This document shows, piece after piece, positions 9,766-20,877 of a DNA stretch of 64,000 bases. The stretch is taken from positions 62,001-126,000 of the forward strand of contig NW_027507068.1 in the NCBI RefSeq assembly GCF_052324685.1, written 5' to 3'. Below the pieces are notes generated by a model, which searched no databases, was not told the origin of the DNA, and saw only the letters and a list, made by a program, of their open reading frames with translations. The stretch's first letter is position 1; each line of letters begins with the position of its first letter. This DNA comes from Brachyhypopomus gauderio (taxonomy: Eukaryota > Chordata > Actinopteri > Gymnotiformes > Hypopomidae). Made by a program: the position numbers and the translations under genes.

Positions 9766-10047
9766 GTTATTAGCATGTTAGCATGTTGTTAGCTTGTTAG
9801 CAATTAGCATGTAACTAACGTCTTTTTTGTGTAACATTTTTTGCAGAGACAGGTGAATGTTCGAATGCAAGGTCCCGGGCTGCACCTCCTCCCACATTCG
9901 ACATTTGGATAAACATTATAGCCAAACGCACAAGGATGTGCCGGTATGTTTAAAACCATCTATTGCATAAGACTGCATATTAGCTCAATAATATACGAAT
10001 ATTGCAATTTTTTTCCTTGTGTTTATTTTTTAGATTGGGGTCCTGGG

Positions 10048-10665
10048 TGTCGTGGAAATTTTCTAATAAATGGATGAGGACTCAGACGTGGTTAAATGAT
10101 TAATTTATTACAAAAATATAAATATATATAAATAGGACAAAGACAGATACAAGACAGACACAGACATGAGAGTCTCATTCAAGCATGACAACTCTGAAGA
10201 CAGGGGGGCAGTCCTCCTGCTTATATACAACCTTAAACACAATTCAGCAGTTCTAACAGCAGGTTATCTTTAGCACAGCATGTTCCAAAACATAAGCGTC
10301 CAGCAGGCTACTTTGTCTCACATGTGTGTATCTCCTAATATGGACTTCCCTAGAGTTAGCGGAAGCAACTGATGTATCAGTTGAACACAGAGAAAGCTAA
10401 ATGACCCAAGACTAGTAGCCTAGTGACTACCAGTTAACAGAGTACTCTTACCCTCAGCACTCTCCCTGACCTGGGTCACGTATAGCACACATGCATAATA
10501 TGAACTAAACTTGGTTACACTGAATCACACTACTTCATTATTGTAGTCCTTCTGCTTAGTCAGAATGGACATGTCCTAAATCATAAAGTTCATAATGATC
10601 TCTTATAATAATTAAACATAATCTAATCAATAGTTATTAATCAATAATCAATAATTTCTCTCACA
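10048..10665 (-). mobile_element. Endogenous retrovirus LTR (minus strand)
   Basis: On the minus strand it starts TGTGAGAGAAATT right after a purine tract (complement of 10666-10677) and ends CCACGACA, giving TG...CA ends. It holds TATATAAG (minus; 10218-10233 region) and AATAAA (minus; near 10105), spaced as in a retroviral U3-R. It is 618 bp long. The left end abuts A' exon 3 sequence at 10047. Confidence 0.75.
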
Positions 10666-11232
10666 CTTCCCCCCTTTGATTCTGTGTAATCATTAAAAAG
10701 GAGAGAATAAATCATTAAGTCGATCGTCAACTTAAGTCAGGATCTAGAGTCAGTTAAGCTGCTCAGGGCCATCGGGCACAACCCAGCCAGTCGCCAGGTC
10801 GTCCCAGACGTCTTCCTTAAACAGACGTCCCAAGGAGTTTGCTATCTCAGGCTCCTTTAAGTCGTCGTGCAAGGCCATCTGAAAATGCTGACGCATAAGG
10901 CCAGTAAGCCACGACGAACAGCAAGACATAATACAAGGCACTAAACACAACAACAGCTAAATGATTATTACAACTGGTAAAATCATAGTCAGCATCCAAT
11001 GTCCCCATGGGCCTAGCCATGAAGTGATCCACCCAAACCAGGTTCTTGAACCCCGGCCTTCATGTGATCAATTAAATCAGTAATATTATCATAGTAATCT
11101 GGATTGCTGAAACAACATAAAACATTTATTTTCTTACACACATCTCCTTCTTTTGTGAGGAGGAGGTCTAAAGCTAGTCTATTCTGGACCTATACTTGTC
11201 TAATTTCTTTCACTTCTTTGTTTAATAGGTCC
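10666..11232 (-). pseudogene. Retroviral env 3' remnant (transmembrane subunit), degraded
   Basis: Minus-strand sequence between A' exon 3 and the LTR. From right to left it shows a polar heptad segment followed by a C-x6-CC cysteine motif, typical of gamma/epsilon-type retroviral transmembrane subunits (roughly 11105-11200). Then come an aromatic/hydrophobic stretch that could be the membrane anchor (about 10900-10990), a short tail, and the polypurine tract next to the LTR. Several stops and frame changes interrupt it. gag, pol and the 5' LTR are absent, so only the 3' end of the provirus remains. The right boundary (~11232) is approximate. It cannot encode a product. Confidence 0.6.
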
Positions 11233-12074
11233 AAATACAGCAAAATCTCCAAGGAGGAGTATGTCCTGAGGAGCCTCGCCTCATTGAGGGCGAATGTCCC
11301 GAGGCCGCCCCTCGCCTCTATGTTGGATGTGGGCTACAGCCCACTTCCAACATATCTCCTTCAGCAGTCCTCAGCAGAGATTTGGAGGACGCCCCGGTCC
11401 CTATGGAGGACACACCGGACATCGGCCAACCGGTCGCGTGCTCCACACCACTTGTTGGGCCCTCCACCTCGGAACCTGCACCCTCCACCTCGGACCCAGC
11501 GCTCTCCACCTCAGACGCTGTATCCTCCACCGACGCCCCTGCGCCCTCCACCTCAGTGGCTGCAACCTCATCTGCCACCACTGGTGCTTGTGCAAACTGC
11601 AACTTATTAAATGAGGAGGTGGTTCGACTGAGGAGGGTCATTGCCGATTACGAGGGTGGTGGAAAGTGTCAGAGGACAGACTGTAAGGCACATTATGAAC
11701 GGTTGGTGGACCTGGAGAAGGTTTTTGGGAACACGCAGTCCCCCATCCAGCCAAAATACAGTCTGTCCTCTTCAGTGTCGAAGGACATCCACCCGAACAT
11801 CAGTAAGTAATGTCACAAAGGTTCAAAGTTTGACAAGATCTTTGTATGTTTGATTCACTAATTATGCTTAATATGTCTTCCCTAGGGCGCATTGTGAAGT
11901 TCACACTCATAAATGTGGGCACGAACGTAGAGGGCCGCAAAAGAGAACGCCATCATGGGCGAAAACCACATCTTCCGATTTGTGGGATTCGCGATGCGGA
12001 ACATGGCGGAGAAGGGCACCTTTTCATTTCTCAGGAATAAGGGCATAATTTTGGAGTAAGTAACGCATGTCGTA

Positions 12075-12250
12075 GTGAAAGTTAACATGCAGGAAGGGGC
12101 TAATATCTGCATATTAATGAGCCAATATCCACATATTAATGAGCGAATGCCCACATATTAATGAGCTAATACTAGCATATTAATGAGCCAATATCTGCAT
12201 CTTAATGAGCTAATGCCCGCATAATAATGAGCTAATATCCACATACTCCA
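12075..12250. repeat. GCATATTAATGAGC minisatellite in A' intron 4 (left part)
   Basis: About eight ~20-21 bp units (CATATTAATGAGCTAATATC type). The array resumes at 19019 after the L2 LINE, showing that the LINE inserted into it. Confidence 0.85.
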
Positions 12251-12525
12251 CAGGAGTGTCCTTCCTGTGACGACACTCCTGTTTCCTGTTTTCACCGGCG
12301 CACGGCAGCACGCTCGCACGCAAACGCGGATTCACGTATCACATTAGCATAGCTTAGCTATAGCCTAATACACTTACATTAAACACTACAATTCTAAATC
12401 AGTATAATACACTTACCGACATCTGATTATTTTATCTCGTTTCTGTTTTCTCGTCTCTTTTTTCTCCCTCTGTTTTCTCCCCCTGTTTCTTTCTTTCTCC
12501 CTCTGTTTTGTCTCCCCTGTTTTTC

Positions 12526-13410
12526 ATGGCTACCGCGGAGGAACGGGCTCTCGTCAAGCTCGGCTCGGAGCTGGACAAGTTGGGTCGGCAGATCCAGCGT
12601 CTTCTGGAGAAGCAAGCGGAGCTCACCCAGGAGAAGACCAGGCTCGAGGCCGCCCGCGACGCTGCCTACTCGGCCGTCTCCACTCCCTCGTCACGGCGGC
12701 TCAGCGCGACCGCCATCTTGACCCGGGCACCAGGCTGGGAGCGCCAGCGAGGACGCGGAAGGCAGCCGGCGTCGTCACCCCTACCTCAGCCGGACTTCTC
12801 CTCTGCGAATCCGTTCGAGGTGCTCAGCTCCAGGTCCTCCGCCTCGCCCTCACCCCTGCGTCCGACACCACCCTCACCAGCGCCGGCACCGAAGAAGAAT
12901 AAGGGCGGTATCCTTGTTATTGGAGACTAGATAACACGACACGTAAAGATTCACCTGCCAGGCGCTAAAAGAACCCCCACTGTGTCATGTTTTCCAGGCG
13001 CTCGTGTCCTGGACGTGGCCAGGCGGCTTCCCTCGGCGCTGAAGCAGCGAGACGACTTCGGCACCGTCGTCCTTCACGTGGGGGCTGTCGACACCTTCGC
13101 CCGGCGCAGCGAGATCCTGAAGGAGCACTACCGCTCGCTTCTGGACACCGCGCGGAAGAAGACGTCGGCCAGGCTTGTTGTCTCCGGTCCGCTTCCAACG
13201 TTCCGGCGAGGGTGCGAGTCATACAGTCGTCTTTTCTGTCTCCACAGCTGGCTCCGGGACACCTGTAGCAGCGCCGGCGTGGACTACGTCGACAACTGGG
13301 AGAGTTTCCGAGAGCGTCCATCACTCTACCGCCGAGATGGACTTCACCCCAGTCGCCTAGGCTCGGCAGTCCTCTCCAGGAACATCGAGGACGTGCTACG
13401 TCGGGCCTAA
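12526..13410 (+). pseudogene. L2 LINE ORF1: coiled coil + SGNH esterase-like domain, one nonsense codon
   Basis: ATG 12526 (MATAEERALVKLG). The N-terminal part has a Leu/Gln/Glu-rich coiled coil (about residues 5-45), then a Pro/Ser-rich linker. The frame reaches VIGD and stops at TAG 12928-12930, then continues in the same frame with ITRHVKIHLPGA up to 13410. In CR1/L2 ORF1 esterase domains this position is the GDS catalytic Ser, so the stop sits on the nucleophile codon. Downstream blocks FPGARV, VVLHVGAVDT (usually LHVGTNDT) and RDGLHPSRLG (the Asp/His pair) confirm the SGNH fold. The esterase is thought to aid membrane or RNP association of the LINE. Inactive as read. Confidence 0.8.
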
Positions 13411-14108
13411 CCAGCCACAACAAACCACGCAAATCAGCTAAGTAGAACTTACTTCCCTAACTACCAAACCATTGAGACTGTGTCTGTTAGCCGTGGCAGG
13501 TATAAGAATAACAGGGCGATATGTTTTAAAAATCTAATTAAAATTAAATTAAATAATCAACATGAAGTGAGCAGCAATATTAAGCTAAGGCTAGGACTTT
13601 TAAACATTAGATCACTTGCATCAAAAGCTGTGATAGTAAACGAAATAATCTCAGATAACAGACTAAATGCACTCTGTTTAACAGAAACATGGGCTAGAGT
13701 AGGCGAATATGTAAGTTTTAATGAAGCAGCTCCTCCTGGATACAGTTATGTTCATCAGCCCCGTATCACAGGGCGTGGAGGTGGAGTAGCCACAATATAT
13801 GACACAGACATAGGTTTTACTGTAAAACCAACCACCTCTATTAACTCATTCGAGGCTTTGATAGGTGAAATAGGCAATAATCTTATAGGCAATAAAACAA
13901 AGCTTAAATTAGTGACCATCTATCGACCGCCGGGTCCCTACTCGAAATTTCTTCAGGAATTTGCTGAGTTTCTTTCGGAACTAGTCTTAACCATCGAGAG
14001 ATTTGTAATTGTGGGTGATTTCAACATTCATTATGAAAATGAATCAGACCCACTGAAAATTGCGTTCGACTCCATACTAGATTCAGTAGGTATAACCCAA
14101 AATGTAAC

Positions 14109-14405
14109 TGTGACGGGCAGGTGTGAGCAACAAAAAGGAAGCGATCACGCCAAGTCTCAGGGAAAAAGGATGGTTTGATATAAAGTGTGCAAACCTAAAA
14201 CCCGTGCAATAGATCCAAATTAAGGATATAATGACCAGCGGTCAACTGGTACAAAGACAAGGCATATATAGACAGACAAACGACCATCAGGTGGGAACAG
14301 ATCACGGGCTCCGCCCACCTGAGGGGCGTACACGACGTCACAAAACAACAACAACACAGCCGCTGTGGACAGAGGCGGCCGGTAGGGGGCCGCCTCACCG
14401 TGACA
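14109..14405. repeat. LTR (left)
   Basis: 297 bp. Differs from the right LTR at one position noticed by eye (GGCTCCGCCC here, GGCTCTGCCC on the right), indicating a young insertion. Confidence 0.88.
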
Positions 14406-15918
14406 GACCCCCCCACCAAGCCGCACTCCCCTCCACTGGGTGTGTGGCACACAGCGGCTGCACACAAAACATGAAGGGGCAGGAAGGCAGAGACAGGCAG
14501 GAACACACCTCCTGCCGTCCAGGAGCTGAAACATAAAACACAACACATTACACAGCTCACCTCCCCGGGCGGGACCCTGGACCGGCCGGGCCGTTAACAA
14601 CACAAAACCACGCCCCGGTCGGTCACAGGGCCCTCACGCCCTAACCGGCATTCAGCTGGTAAGCCCCATGGTGTGAGGACGAGGGGCTACGGCTCCTCTC
14701 GTCCCTCGTGTGTGTGTGGGTGTGCAGGCTACCTCTCCAAGGCGTGGCTACTTCACCTCCTGGACCTACCTCCTCCCAGAGCTGACCCCTGCCTTCTGCT
14801 AGGGGTCACCCCAGCCTCCTGGGGAGCCAACCCCTCCCGGGGCCTCTCATCTCAAGGTGGACTCCTCCACCCAACCCAGGAGCGCCAGAGACCGAGGCCC
14901 AGAGCACCCCCGACGCGGGCTAGGGAGCAGCCCCAAGGGCCTCCTGGTCACCCCGGGCAGGAGGGAGGATCTCCATCCCCAGCAGGAGCTTTTCAGACCG
15001 GAGCCCCATGGTCCCCAAACATCCGGGGGCCCCAGCCCTCTAGGGAGGGGCTCTTCACGACCAGGCTCCGGTCACCCCACAACACAAGGGGGCTCCTGCC
15101 AGGTGGAGACCCCCACAAGGTCCCGGAACACTGCCAAGGAGAAGCACCTGCACAAAGAACACAACCTCACACACACACACCACACACATACATATATACA
15201 AACACGAAACACAAACGCGCCCTACCCTATTCAGGGCCTCCCTCGGGAGAGACGCCCTCCGTGCCACACCCCATGGCACGGGACCACAGCCGGTCCCCCC
15301 CCCAAACACACATTTAAGGGGAGGAGCATGTGTGGAATTACATTTAACAGTTGACATTACGCTAGGACAAAACACACACGCAAATACTAGACAAACAAAA
15401 AACGGTGTACAAACAGACAGACGGAACCCATCACATGCGCGCTCTGCTTACACACACACACAGTGACGCGCGCTGCTCAGAGCCACAGTCGCTCCCCACA
15501 TTAAACACACGACACACGGGGAGCGAGGCGACAGTGACGAGCAGCAACCGCGTCACACATAAAACATTCAACATAGAACAGAACGAGCACGCACACTGGT
15601 CCACACGTCCGTCACCCGTACACACATACAAAACACACACGAGAGTCCACCAGGCAGACACCCTGGTGTTCGCCGTGCCACATACACACAAGCGCACGGC
15701 GAAACTCCCGCAACATACAACGGACACGAAGAGCTGTCTCAGGGCAGACTGCCCTGGTCCTCGCCGTGCTACACACACACACACACACAAAACACAAAAG
15801 CACGGCGGAGCTCTTCAAACAAAACACCACGCAGACAAACACTTACCACGAGACATGACCACGAACGAAGGAGAAAGAAAAAGAGACTCGGCGGCTTCCG
15901 AAGGGTGGCTGGTCATTC

Positions 15919-16215
15919 TGTGACGGGCAGGTGTGAGCAACAAAAAGGAAGCGATCACGCCAAGTCTCAGGGAAAAAGGATGGTTTGATATAAAGTGTGC
16001 AAACCTAAAACCCGTGCAATAGATCCAAATTAAGGATATAATGACCAGCGGTCAACTGGTACAAAGACAAGGCATATATAGACAGACAAACGACCATCAG
16101 GTGGGAACAGATCACGGGCTCTGCCCACCTGAGGGGCGTACACGACGTCACAAAACAACAACAACACAGCCGCTGTGGACAGAGGCGGCCGGTAGGGGGC
16201 CGCCTCACCGTGACA
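15919..16215. repeat. LTR (right)
   Basis: 297 bp partner of the left LTR, with the same TG...CA ends, followed by GTAAC. Confidence 0.88.
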
Positions 16216-19018
16216 GTAACAGGGCCTACCCACCGCTGTAAACACACCTTAGACTTAATACTTACTTACAGATTAAACATAGAACATCTGGCAGTCATCC
16301 CCCAAAATGACGCCATTTCAGATCATTTCTTACTAATATATGAAATGACTTTATACAATGTACATCAGATGCGCCATACAAAAACCACACGCACTATTAC
16401 ATCCGACACTGCAGCAACATTTATAAACTTACTGCCAGAGCTACCCAACACTATGCCACTGCAGCCCAATGAATTGGAACAGGCAACACAACAGTTTTAT
16501 TCCACACTCAGCAATACCTTAGACAGTGTAGCTCCAATTAAAACAAAATTAATTAGGGAGAAAAATCTATCACCATGGTATGACGAACACACTCGTCTTC
16601 TAAAACAGGCAGCTCGAGCAGCGGAGCGAAAATGGAAATCCACCTCACTAGAAGTGTTTAGAATCACATGGAAAGACGCCATAGTCAAATATAAACATGC
16701 CCTAATAAAAGCTAGAGCCGCATACTATTCGACACTAATAGAAAACAACAAGAATAACCCTAGATTTCTCTTCGCGACGGTATCTAAACTAACAAGAAAT
16801 ATCAACGACACTAGTTCTAACAGCACTTACACACACTAGCGATGAATTTTTAAACTTTTTCAATAATAAAATAGATAATATCCGACTACAGAGTCATAAT
16901 ACATCGCAGCCTAACCTCCAATCCAACCCCAGTAGTTCAGCTATTAGTAACTATGCATCCAAAAATATTACTGAGCTAAATATCTTCAATCCTATATTGC
17001 AAAAAGAGCTCACAACACTGATTAATTCGTCTAAGCCTACATCATGTATATTTGACCCAGTTCCAACCCGTCTATTTAAAGACCTACTCCCAGCCACTGC
17101 AGGGCCCTTACTTATGATTAACTCCTCCCTTAACCTAGGTTACATGCCCAAACAATTAAAATGCGCCGTAATTAGACCCTTGATTAAAAAACAGAATCTC
17201 GATCCGCAGATTTTAGCCAACTATAGACCCATTTCTAATCTCCCATTTATCTCTAAAATTTTAGAAAAAGCAGTTTCCAATCAGTTAAACCACTATCTCC
17301 AATCAAATAGTATCCATGAAAAGTTCCAATCAGGATTTAGACCAAACCACAGCACTGAAACAGCTTTACTCAGGGTAGTGAATGATCTACTAATATCGGC
17401 CGATAATGGGCTCGTCTCGTTCCTTATACTGTTGGATCTTAGTGCAGCTTTTGATACGGTAGACCACAACATTTTGCTGGATAGACTAGAAAACACAGTA
17501 GGTATTAAAGGAGTCGCACTCTCCTGGTTTAGATCATATTTAACTGACCGCTTCCAATGTGTAAGTGTTAATAATAAAACCTCTAAATCTGTGCAGGTTA
17601 AATATGGTGTCCCACAAGGGACAGTCCTAGGACCACTTCTATTCACACTGTACATGTTACCCTTAGGCGAAATTATGCATAAGCATGACATCAGTTTCCA
17701 TTCCTACGCAGACGACACTCAGCTATATTTATCGGCAAAACCCGATGATTTAGGCGCAAACAGTAAGATTGAGAAATGTGTAGAAGAGATAAAACATTGG
17801 ATGGCGTGTAACTTTCTAGCACTAAATGCCGATAAAACAGAATTGATAATAGTTGGGTCTAGGGCTGCGAGAGACAAGATACATAATGCAGCATTGAATC
17901 TACATTCTTTTACTATAACCCCCAGCGCAGAGGTAAAGAACTTGGGCGTCACAATAGACCCAGATCTCTCGTTCGATACACATATTAATAATATAACTAG
18001 GGTAGCGTTCTTTCACTTGCGCAACATTGCCAAAATTAGAAACATATTAAATATTAGTGATGCAGAAAAACTAATCCATGCATTCATATCCTCTCGTTTA
18101 GATTATTGCAACAGTCTCCTAGCTGGATGTTCTGGTAAATCGATAAACAAACTCCAGCTGGTTCAGAACGCAGCAGCACGAGTTTTAACAAAAACTAAAA
18201 AGTTTGATCACATTAGTCCCGTACTATCGTCATTACACTGGCTGCCAATTAGATTCCGTATTGACTATAAAATACTTTTATTAACATATAAAACGCTGCA
18301 TGGCTTAGCTCCAGACTATCTTAGTGAACTTATTGAACAATATAACCCAGCGCGTTCACTTCGCTCGCAGGACGCAGGGTTATTAACTGTTCCTAGGATC
18401 AAAAAGATCACAGCAGGTGGAAGAGCCTTTTCTTTTAAAGCTCCACAATTGTGGAATAATCTTCCTGCCTCTATTCGGGACTCAGACACAGTCTCAATGT
18501 TTAAAACTCGATTAAAGACTCATCTGTTTAGTTTGGCCTTTGATTAATCTGTTACATAGTTACTACATCTCGTATCTTTTCTCCGAGGTTCACCTGGAGA
18601 GTAACATTGCAGTCGGAGCCTACAATACCAGCATCGCTGCTCCGACATTGAATGAAAGCCTGGCGTTCATCAACAGACATTTACAGTGACAATATCATAA
18701 CCCAGAACTTTCATTTTTACCTTTACTTAGTCTGATTGTGTGATTTGTGTGTGACTTGTGTATTTGTCTGTATTTTGTGTAATCTGTGTGTTAACGGGCC
18801 GCCCAATGGAGGATGGGTTCCCTTTTGAGTCTTGGTTCTCCCGAGGTTTCTTCCTATTCCCCACTATCTTAGGGAGTTTTTCCTCGCCACTGTCGCCCTT
18901 GGCTTGCTCATTAGGGTTCTGGACCCGTAGTATTGTTAACCTTTTAAATCCTGTAAGGCGCTTTGTGACAACATGTGTTGTGAAAAGCGCTATACAAATA
19001 AACTTTGATTGATTGATT

Positions 19019-19190
19019 GATATTAATGAACTAATACACGCATAATAATGAGCCAATAGCCACATATTAATGAGCTAATACCAGCATATTAATGAGCCAA
19101 TATCTACATATTAATGAGCTAGTATCTGCATAATAATGAGATAATGCATAACAATGATGTATTTTGCGAATATCAAAACAAATTTGTTGT
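19019..19190. repeat. GCATATTAATGAGC minisatellite, right part of A' intron 4
   Basis: Continuation of the 12075-12250 array beyond the L2 tail; about six units, then a spacer ending in the TTTGCAG acceptor of exon 5. Confidence 0.85.
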
Positions 19191-19839
19191 ATTTGCAGAT
19201 ACATGTCTTATTTGAAGCAGAAAGGGCTGGCAGTGACCACTATTAAAAATATATTCCTGACCCTACGGAAATTCATCAAATACCTGGGTCATCTGCCAAT
19301 GATGAACGCCAGGGTCACGAAGTCCGACATTGGTTGGATGAATCTCGAAATACCCAAATGTCTTTCCAGCCTGAGGAAAGACGTGACTATTCACCGCCAG
19401 AAAATAAAGAAATGCCTAAGCAGTAAGTGCAGAATAGCTCAATTATGTGCATATTAATGAGGTGGCCCATGCATTGATGTGTTAATATGCACATATTAAT
19501 AAGCCAATGCATAATGTGTTTCAGAGAACCAAATCACCAAGGAGGACATACGGTCCTTTAGAAAACATGCCAAGAGGCTTATTCCTATTAAACTGGGTAA
19601 GTTATTTGTTTGTGCACGCTTGTGTATTTTGGTAATGTAACAATAATGCTAATGTATGAATTTGGTGTCAATTTAGACCATCTTGAGAAAGATCAGGATA
19701 CCCTGACAGCGACCCAGATCATGGGCCTGTTGTCAGGGTCTCTCATCCTTGGTTCAGGACACCGCTCCGGTGTCCTTACCAACATGAAAGTTGATGAAGT
19801 CCTGGAGGCCGAGGTCAAACATGAGGACTTCGTCATTGA

Positions 19840-19925
19840 AGTGAGTGTAATAAGCGTGCTATGAATATGTAATAAGCATCTTATGCATATGTAATACGTG
19901 TGTTACGAATATGTAATAAGCGTGC
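19840..19925. repeat. TATGTAATAAGC minisatellite after A' exon 7
   Basis: Four ~20 bp units (GAATATGTAATAAGCGTGCT type) directly after a GT donor, in what would be the next intron. Confidence 0.75.
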
Positions 19926-20125
19926 TAGGGTTAGGGGTAGGGTTCATATAATGAAAGTGGCATTTTTCCATAGACATATGATGAAGATGCCTGATATTAT
20001 ATACATGTCCCTGACCCTAACCTTTTCCCATAGGTTTTAGCATGGACGTGTCCATAATATATTATCAAATTGTCTTGAATTAGGGGGCACTGTTGAGCAA
20101 TTTTCTTGGACGTTTCGCTAATATG
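19926..20125 (+). repeat. Repeat R, right copy
   Basis: Direct repeat of 8686-8885 (GGGTTAGGGGTAGGGTTCATAT, GAAAGTGGCATTTTTCCATAG, TTTTAGCATGGACGTG). Copies 1-3 match this version downstream of their exon 7. Confidence 0.75.
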
Positions 20126-20175
20126 CCTTAGTTTTTTCCTGATGCCAACTGTATGATACGATTATGTTTTTTCCC

Positions 20176-20192
20176 TAGGGTTAGGGTTAGGG
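20176..20192 (+). repeat. Short interstitial TTAGGG motif
   Basis: CTAGGGTTAGGGTTAGGG just after a poly-pyrimidine CCCTAG. Two to three telomere-type units only, also in copies 1-3 (35464, 49267 and 63074 regions). It is followed by a small CACGC...GCGTG inverted repeat. Confidence 0.6.
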
Positions 20193-20210
20193 TCACGCTT
20201 AAGTTTGCGT

Positions 20211-20877
20211 GACCAGACAAATATACCTGGATGAATCGGTTCATTACCCTCGCGAAGGATTTGCCTGGGGGTGGATCACCGTTCTTCTTCAACAGGAATG
20301 GAGGGCAGTGCAAAAAAACTATTAGTCCATTTTAGGATGGAGTGGACACGCTTGGGTTTTGGAGGATGCCAGTTTTAAGGCTTTCAGGACAGCAATGGTG
20401 TGCCACGTAAGTATTATCCATATGTAATTACCATGGTATGAATATGTAATGAGCATGTTACGCCTATGTAATGAGCATATTATGCATATGTAATTTGCAT
20501 GTTTTCCCCATTTTCAGATCAAAAACATGCCTCCTGAACAAAAAAGAAAAATACAACGTGCCATGTGCCACTCAGATGTGGTGAGCTCTAAATTCTACGT
20601 GCCTCTTAGCACAGTGGCAGAGGCTGTTGCGATAAGAGAGCTCCAGTCACAAGCCCTAGAAGAGAGCCCAGCAATGGGCGAGAGGCCAGAGCCTGCCAGG
20701 GAGAGCCCATCATCCTCCAGTCAGGTTGTGGCCAAAAAACGGTCAGCAAAGAGAAAAATTCGGTTCATTGACAGTAGTGAGGAGGAGGAGGATAAAATAC
20801 AGGAATATAACCCAAGAAACTACTCTCCCAAATCTATAAACTCTTTTCACATCATGACACCATTTCACTACCAATAG
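20211..20877 (+). pseudogene. Gene A 3' exons, copy 0: Arg-II, His and Tyr motifs
   Basis: Exon about 20211-20406 encodes KYTWMNRFITLAKDLPGG ... FFFNRNGGQCKK; then, after two frame changes (near 20310 and 20370), a segment ending FKAFRTAMVCH at the GT donor 20407. Exon 20518 on reads IKNMPPEQKRKIQRAMCHSD, then VVSSKFY. MCH + KFY aligns with the His and Tyr nucleophile of tyrosine recombinases (Tyr codon 20596-20598); FRTA supplies Arg-II. An acidic tail follows (SAKRKIRFIDSSEEEED). The final ~20 codons before the stop at 20877 probably come from an adjoining LINE fragment. Between the exons lies a TATGTAATGAGCAT minisatellite. Frame breaks make it a pseudogene. Confidence 0.65.

Larger units (their letters stand above)
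14104..16220. mobile_element. Non-autonomous LTR retrotransposon with 5 bp target duplication
   Basis: Two 297 bp direct LTRs (14109-14405 and 15919-16215) with TGTGACGG...CCGTGACA ends. They are flanked by the duplication GTAAC at 14104-14108 and 16216-16220. Removing 14109-16220 restores the L2 reading frame. The internal part (14406-15918, 1.5 kb) has no gag, protease, RT or integrase; it is C-rich then (CA)n-rich, so the element must be mobilised in trans. A GGTGGGGGG purine tract complementary to 14406-14417 abuts the left LTR on the minus strand, and TATATATG lies on the same strand, suggesting minus orientation. I could not identify a primer-binding site. Confidence 0.88.
13480..18547 (+). 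pseudogene. L2 LINE ORF2 (endonuclease + reverse transcriptase), interrupted
   Basis: Part 1 (13480-14108) is an AP endonuclease: NIRSLASK, LTETW, a GRGGGVA loop, VTIYRPPG, VGDFNIH. The LTR element interrupts after NVT; the same frame resumes at 16221 (TGPTHRCKHTLDLILT ... SDHFLL). A +1 frameshift near 16836 moves the frame to the reverse transcriptase (16997-18547 open): [53 protein letters not shown] and YADDTQLY (17705 on). The C-terminus has HWLPIRFRIDYKIL and [17 protein letters not shown], standard for L2/CR1. Catalytic residues are otherwise kept. Start 13480 is an ORF limit; no firm ATG was chosen. Confidence 0.85.
12251..19018 (+). mobile_element. Near full-length L2-type LINE (CR1/L2 superfamily)
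   Basis: Inserted in the A' intron minisatellite. It starts around 12251 with an inverted repeat (ACAGGAGTGTC ... GACACTCCTGT), followed by a pyrimidine-rich leader. ORF1 (12526-13410) carries an esterase-type domain; ORF2 (13480-18547) carries endonuclease and reverse transcriptase. The 3' end has the fish-L2 tail: a TGTGACAACA...TGTTGTGAAAAGCGC stem region, ATACAAATAAA, then (TTGA)n ending at 19018. Lesions are a nonsense codon in ORF1, a nested LTR element at 14109-16215 and a frameshift near 16836. Without the nested element it is about 4.7 kb. Confidence 0.9.
9847..19839 (+). pseudogene. Gene A': third, partial zinc-finger/tyrosine-recombinase-like copy
   Basis: Exons homologous to gene A: exon 2 at 9847-9943 (TGA at 9854), exon 3 at 10034-10047 continuing at ~11233-11802, exon 4 at 11886-12055, exon 5 at 19199-19422, exon 6 at 19525-19596, exon 7 at 19675-19839. 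Exon 1 is missing; the G-rich repeat takes its place. Exon 3 is split by an endogenous retrovirus fragment and intron 4 by an L2 LINE. Exon 4 is 2 nt short near 11940, but its end stays in frame with exon 5 (Y-M-S-Y-L-K start). Exon 7 reads DHLEKD..., then GSGHRSGVLTNMKVDEVLEAE. GHRSG is the Arg-I motif of tyrosine recombinases (Arg codon 19763-19765), which gene A lacks. It ends at a GT donor (19840), with minisatellite beyond. Confidence 0.68.

Noticed and set aside
14673-15923. ORFs of 100-214 codons on both strands
   Set aside because: Pro/His/Thr-rich low-complexity translation of C-rich and (CA)n sequence inside the gene-less LTR element.
20176-20192. Telomere or chromosome end
   Set aside because: Only two to three TTAGGG units, repeated inside each array unit; interstitial and too short.
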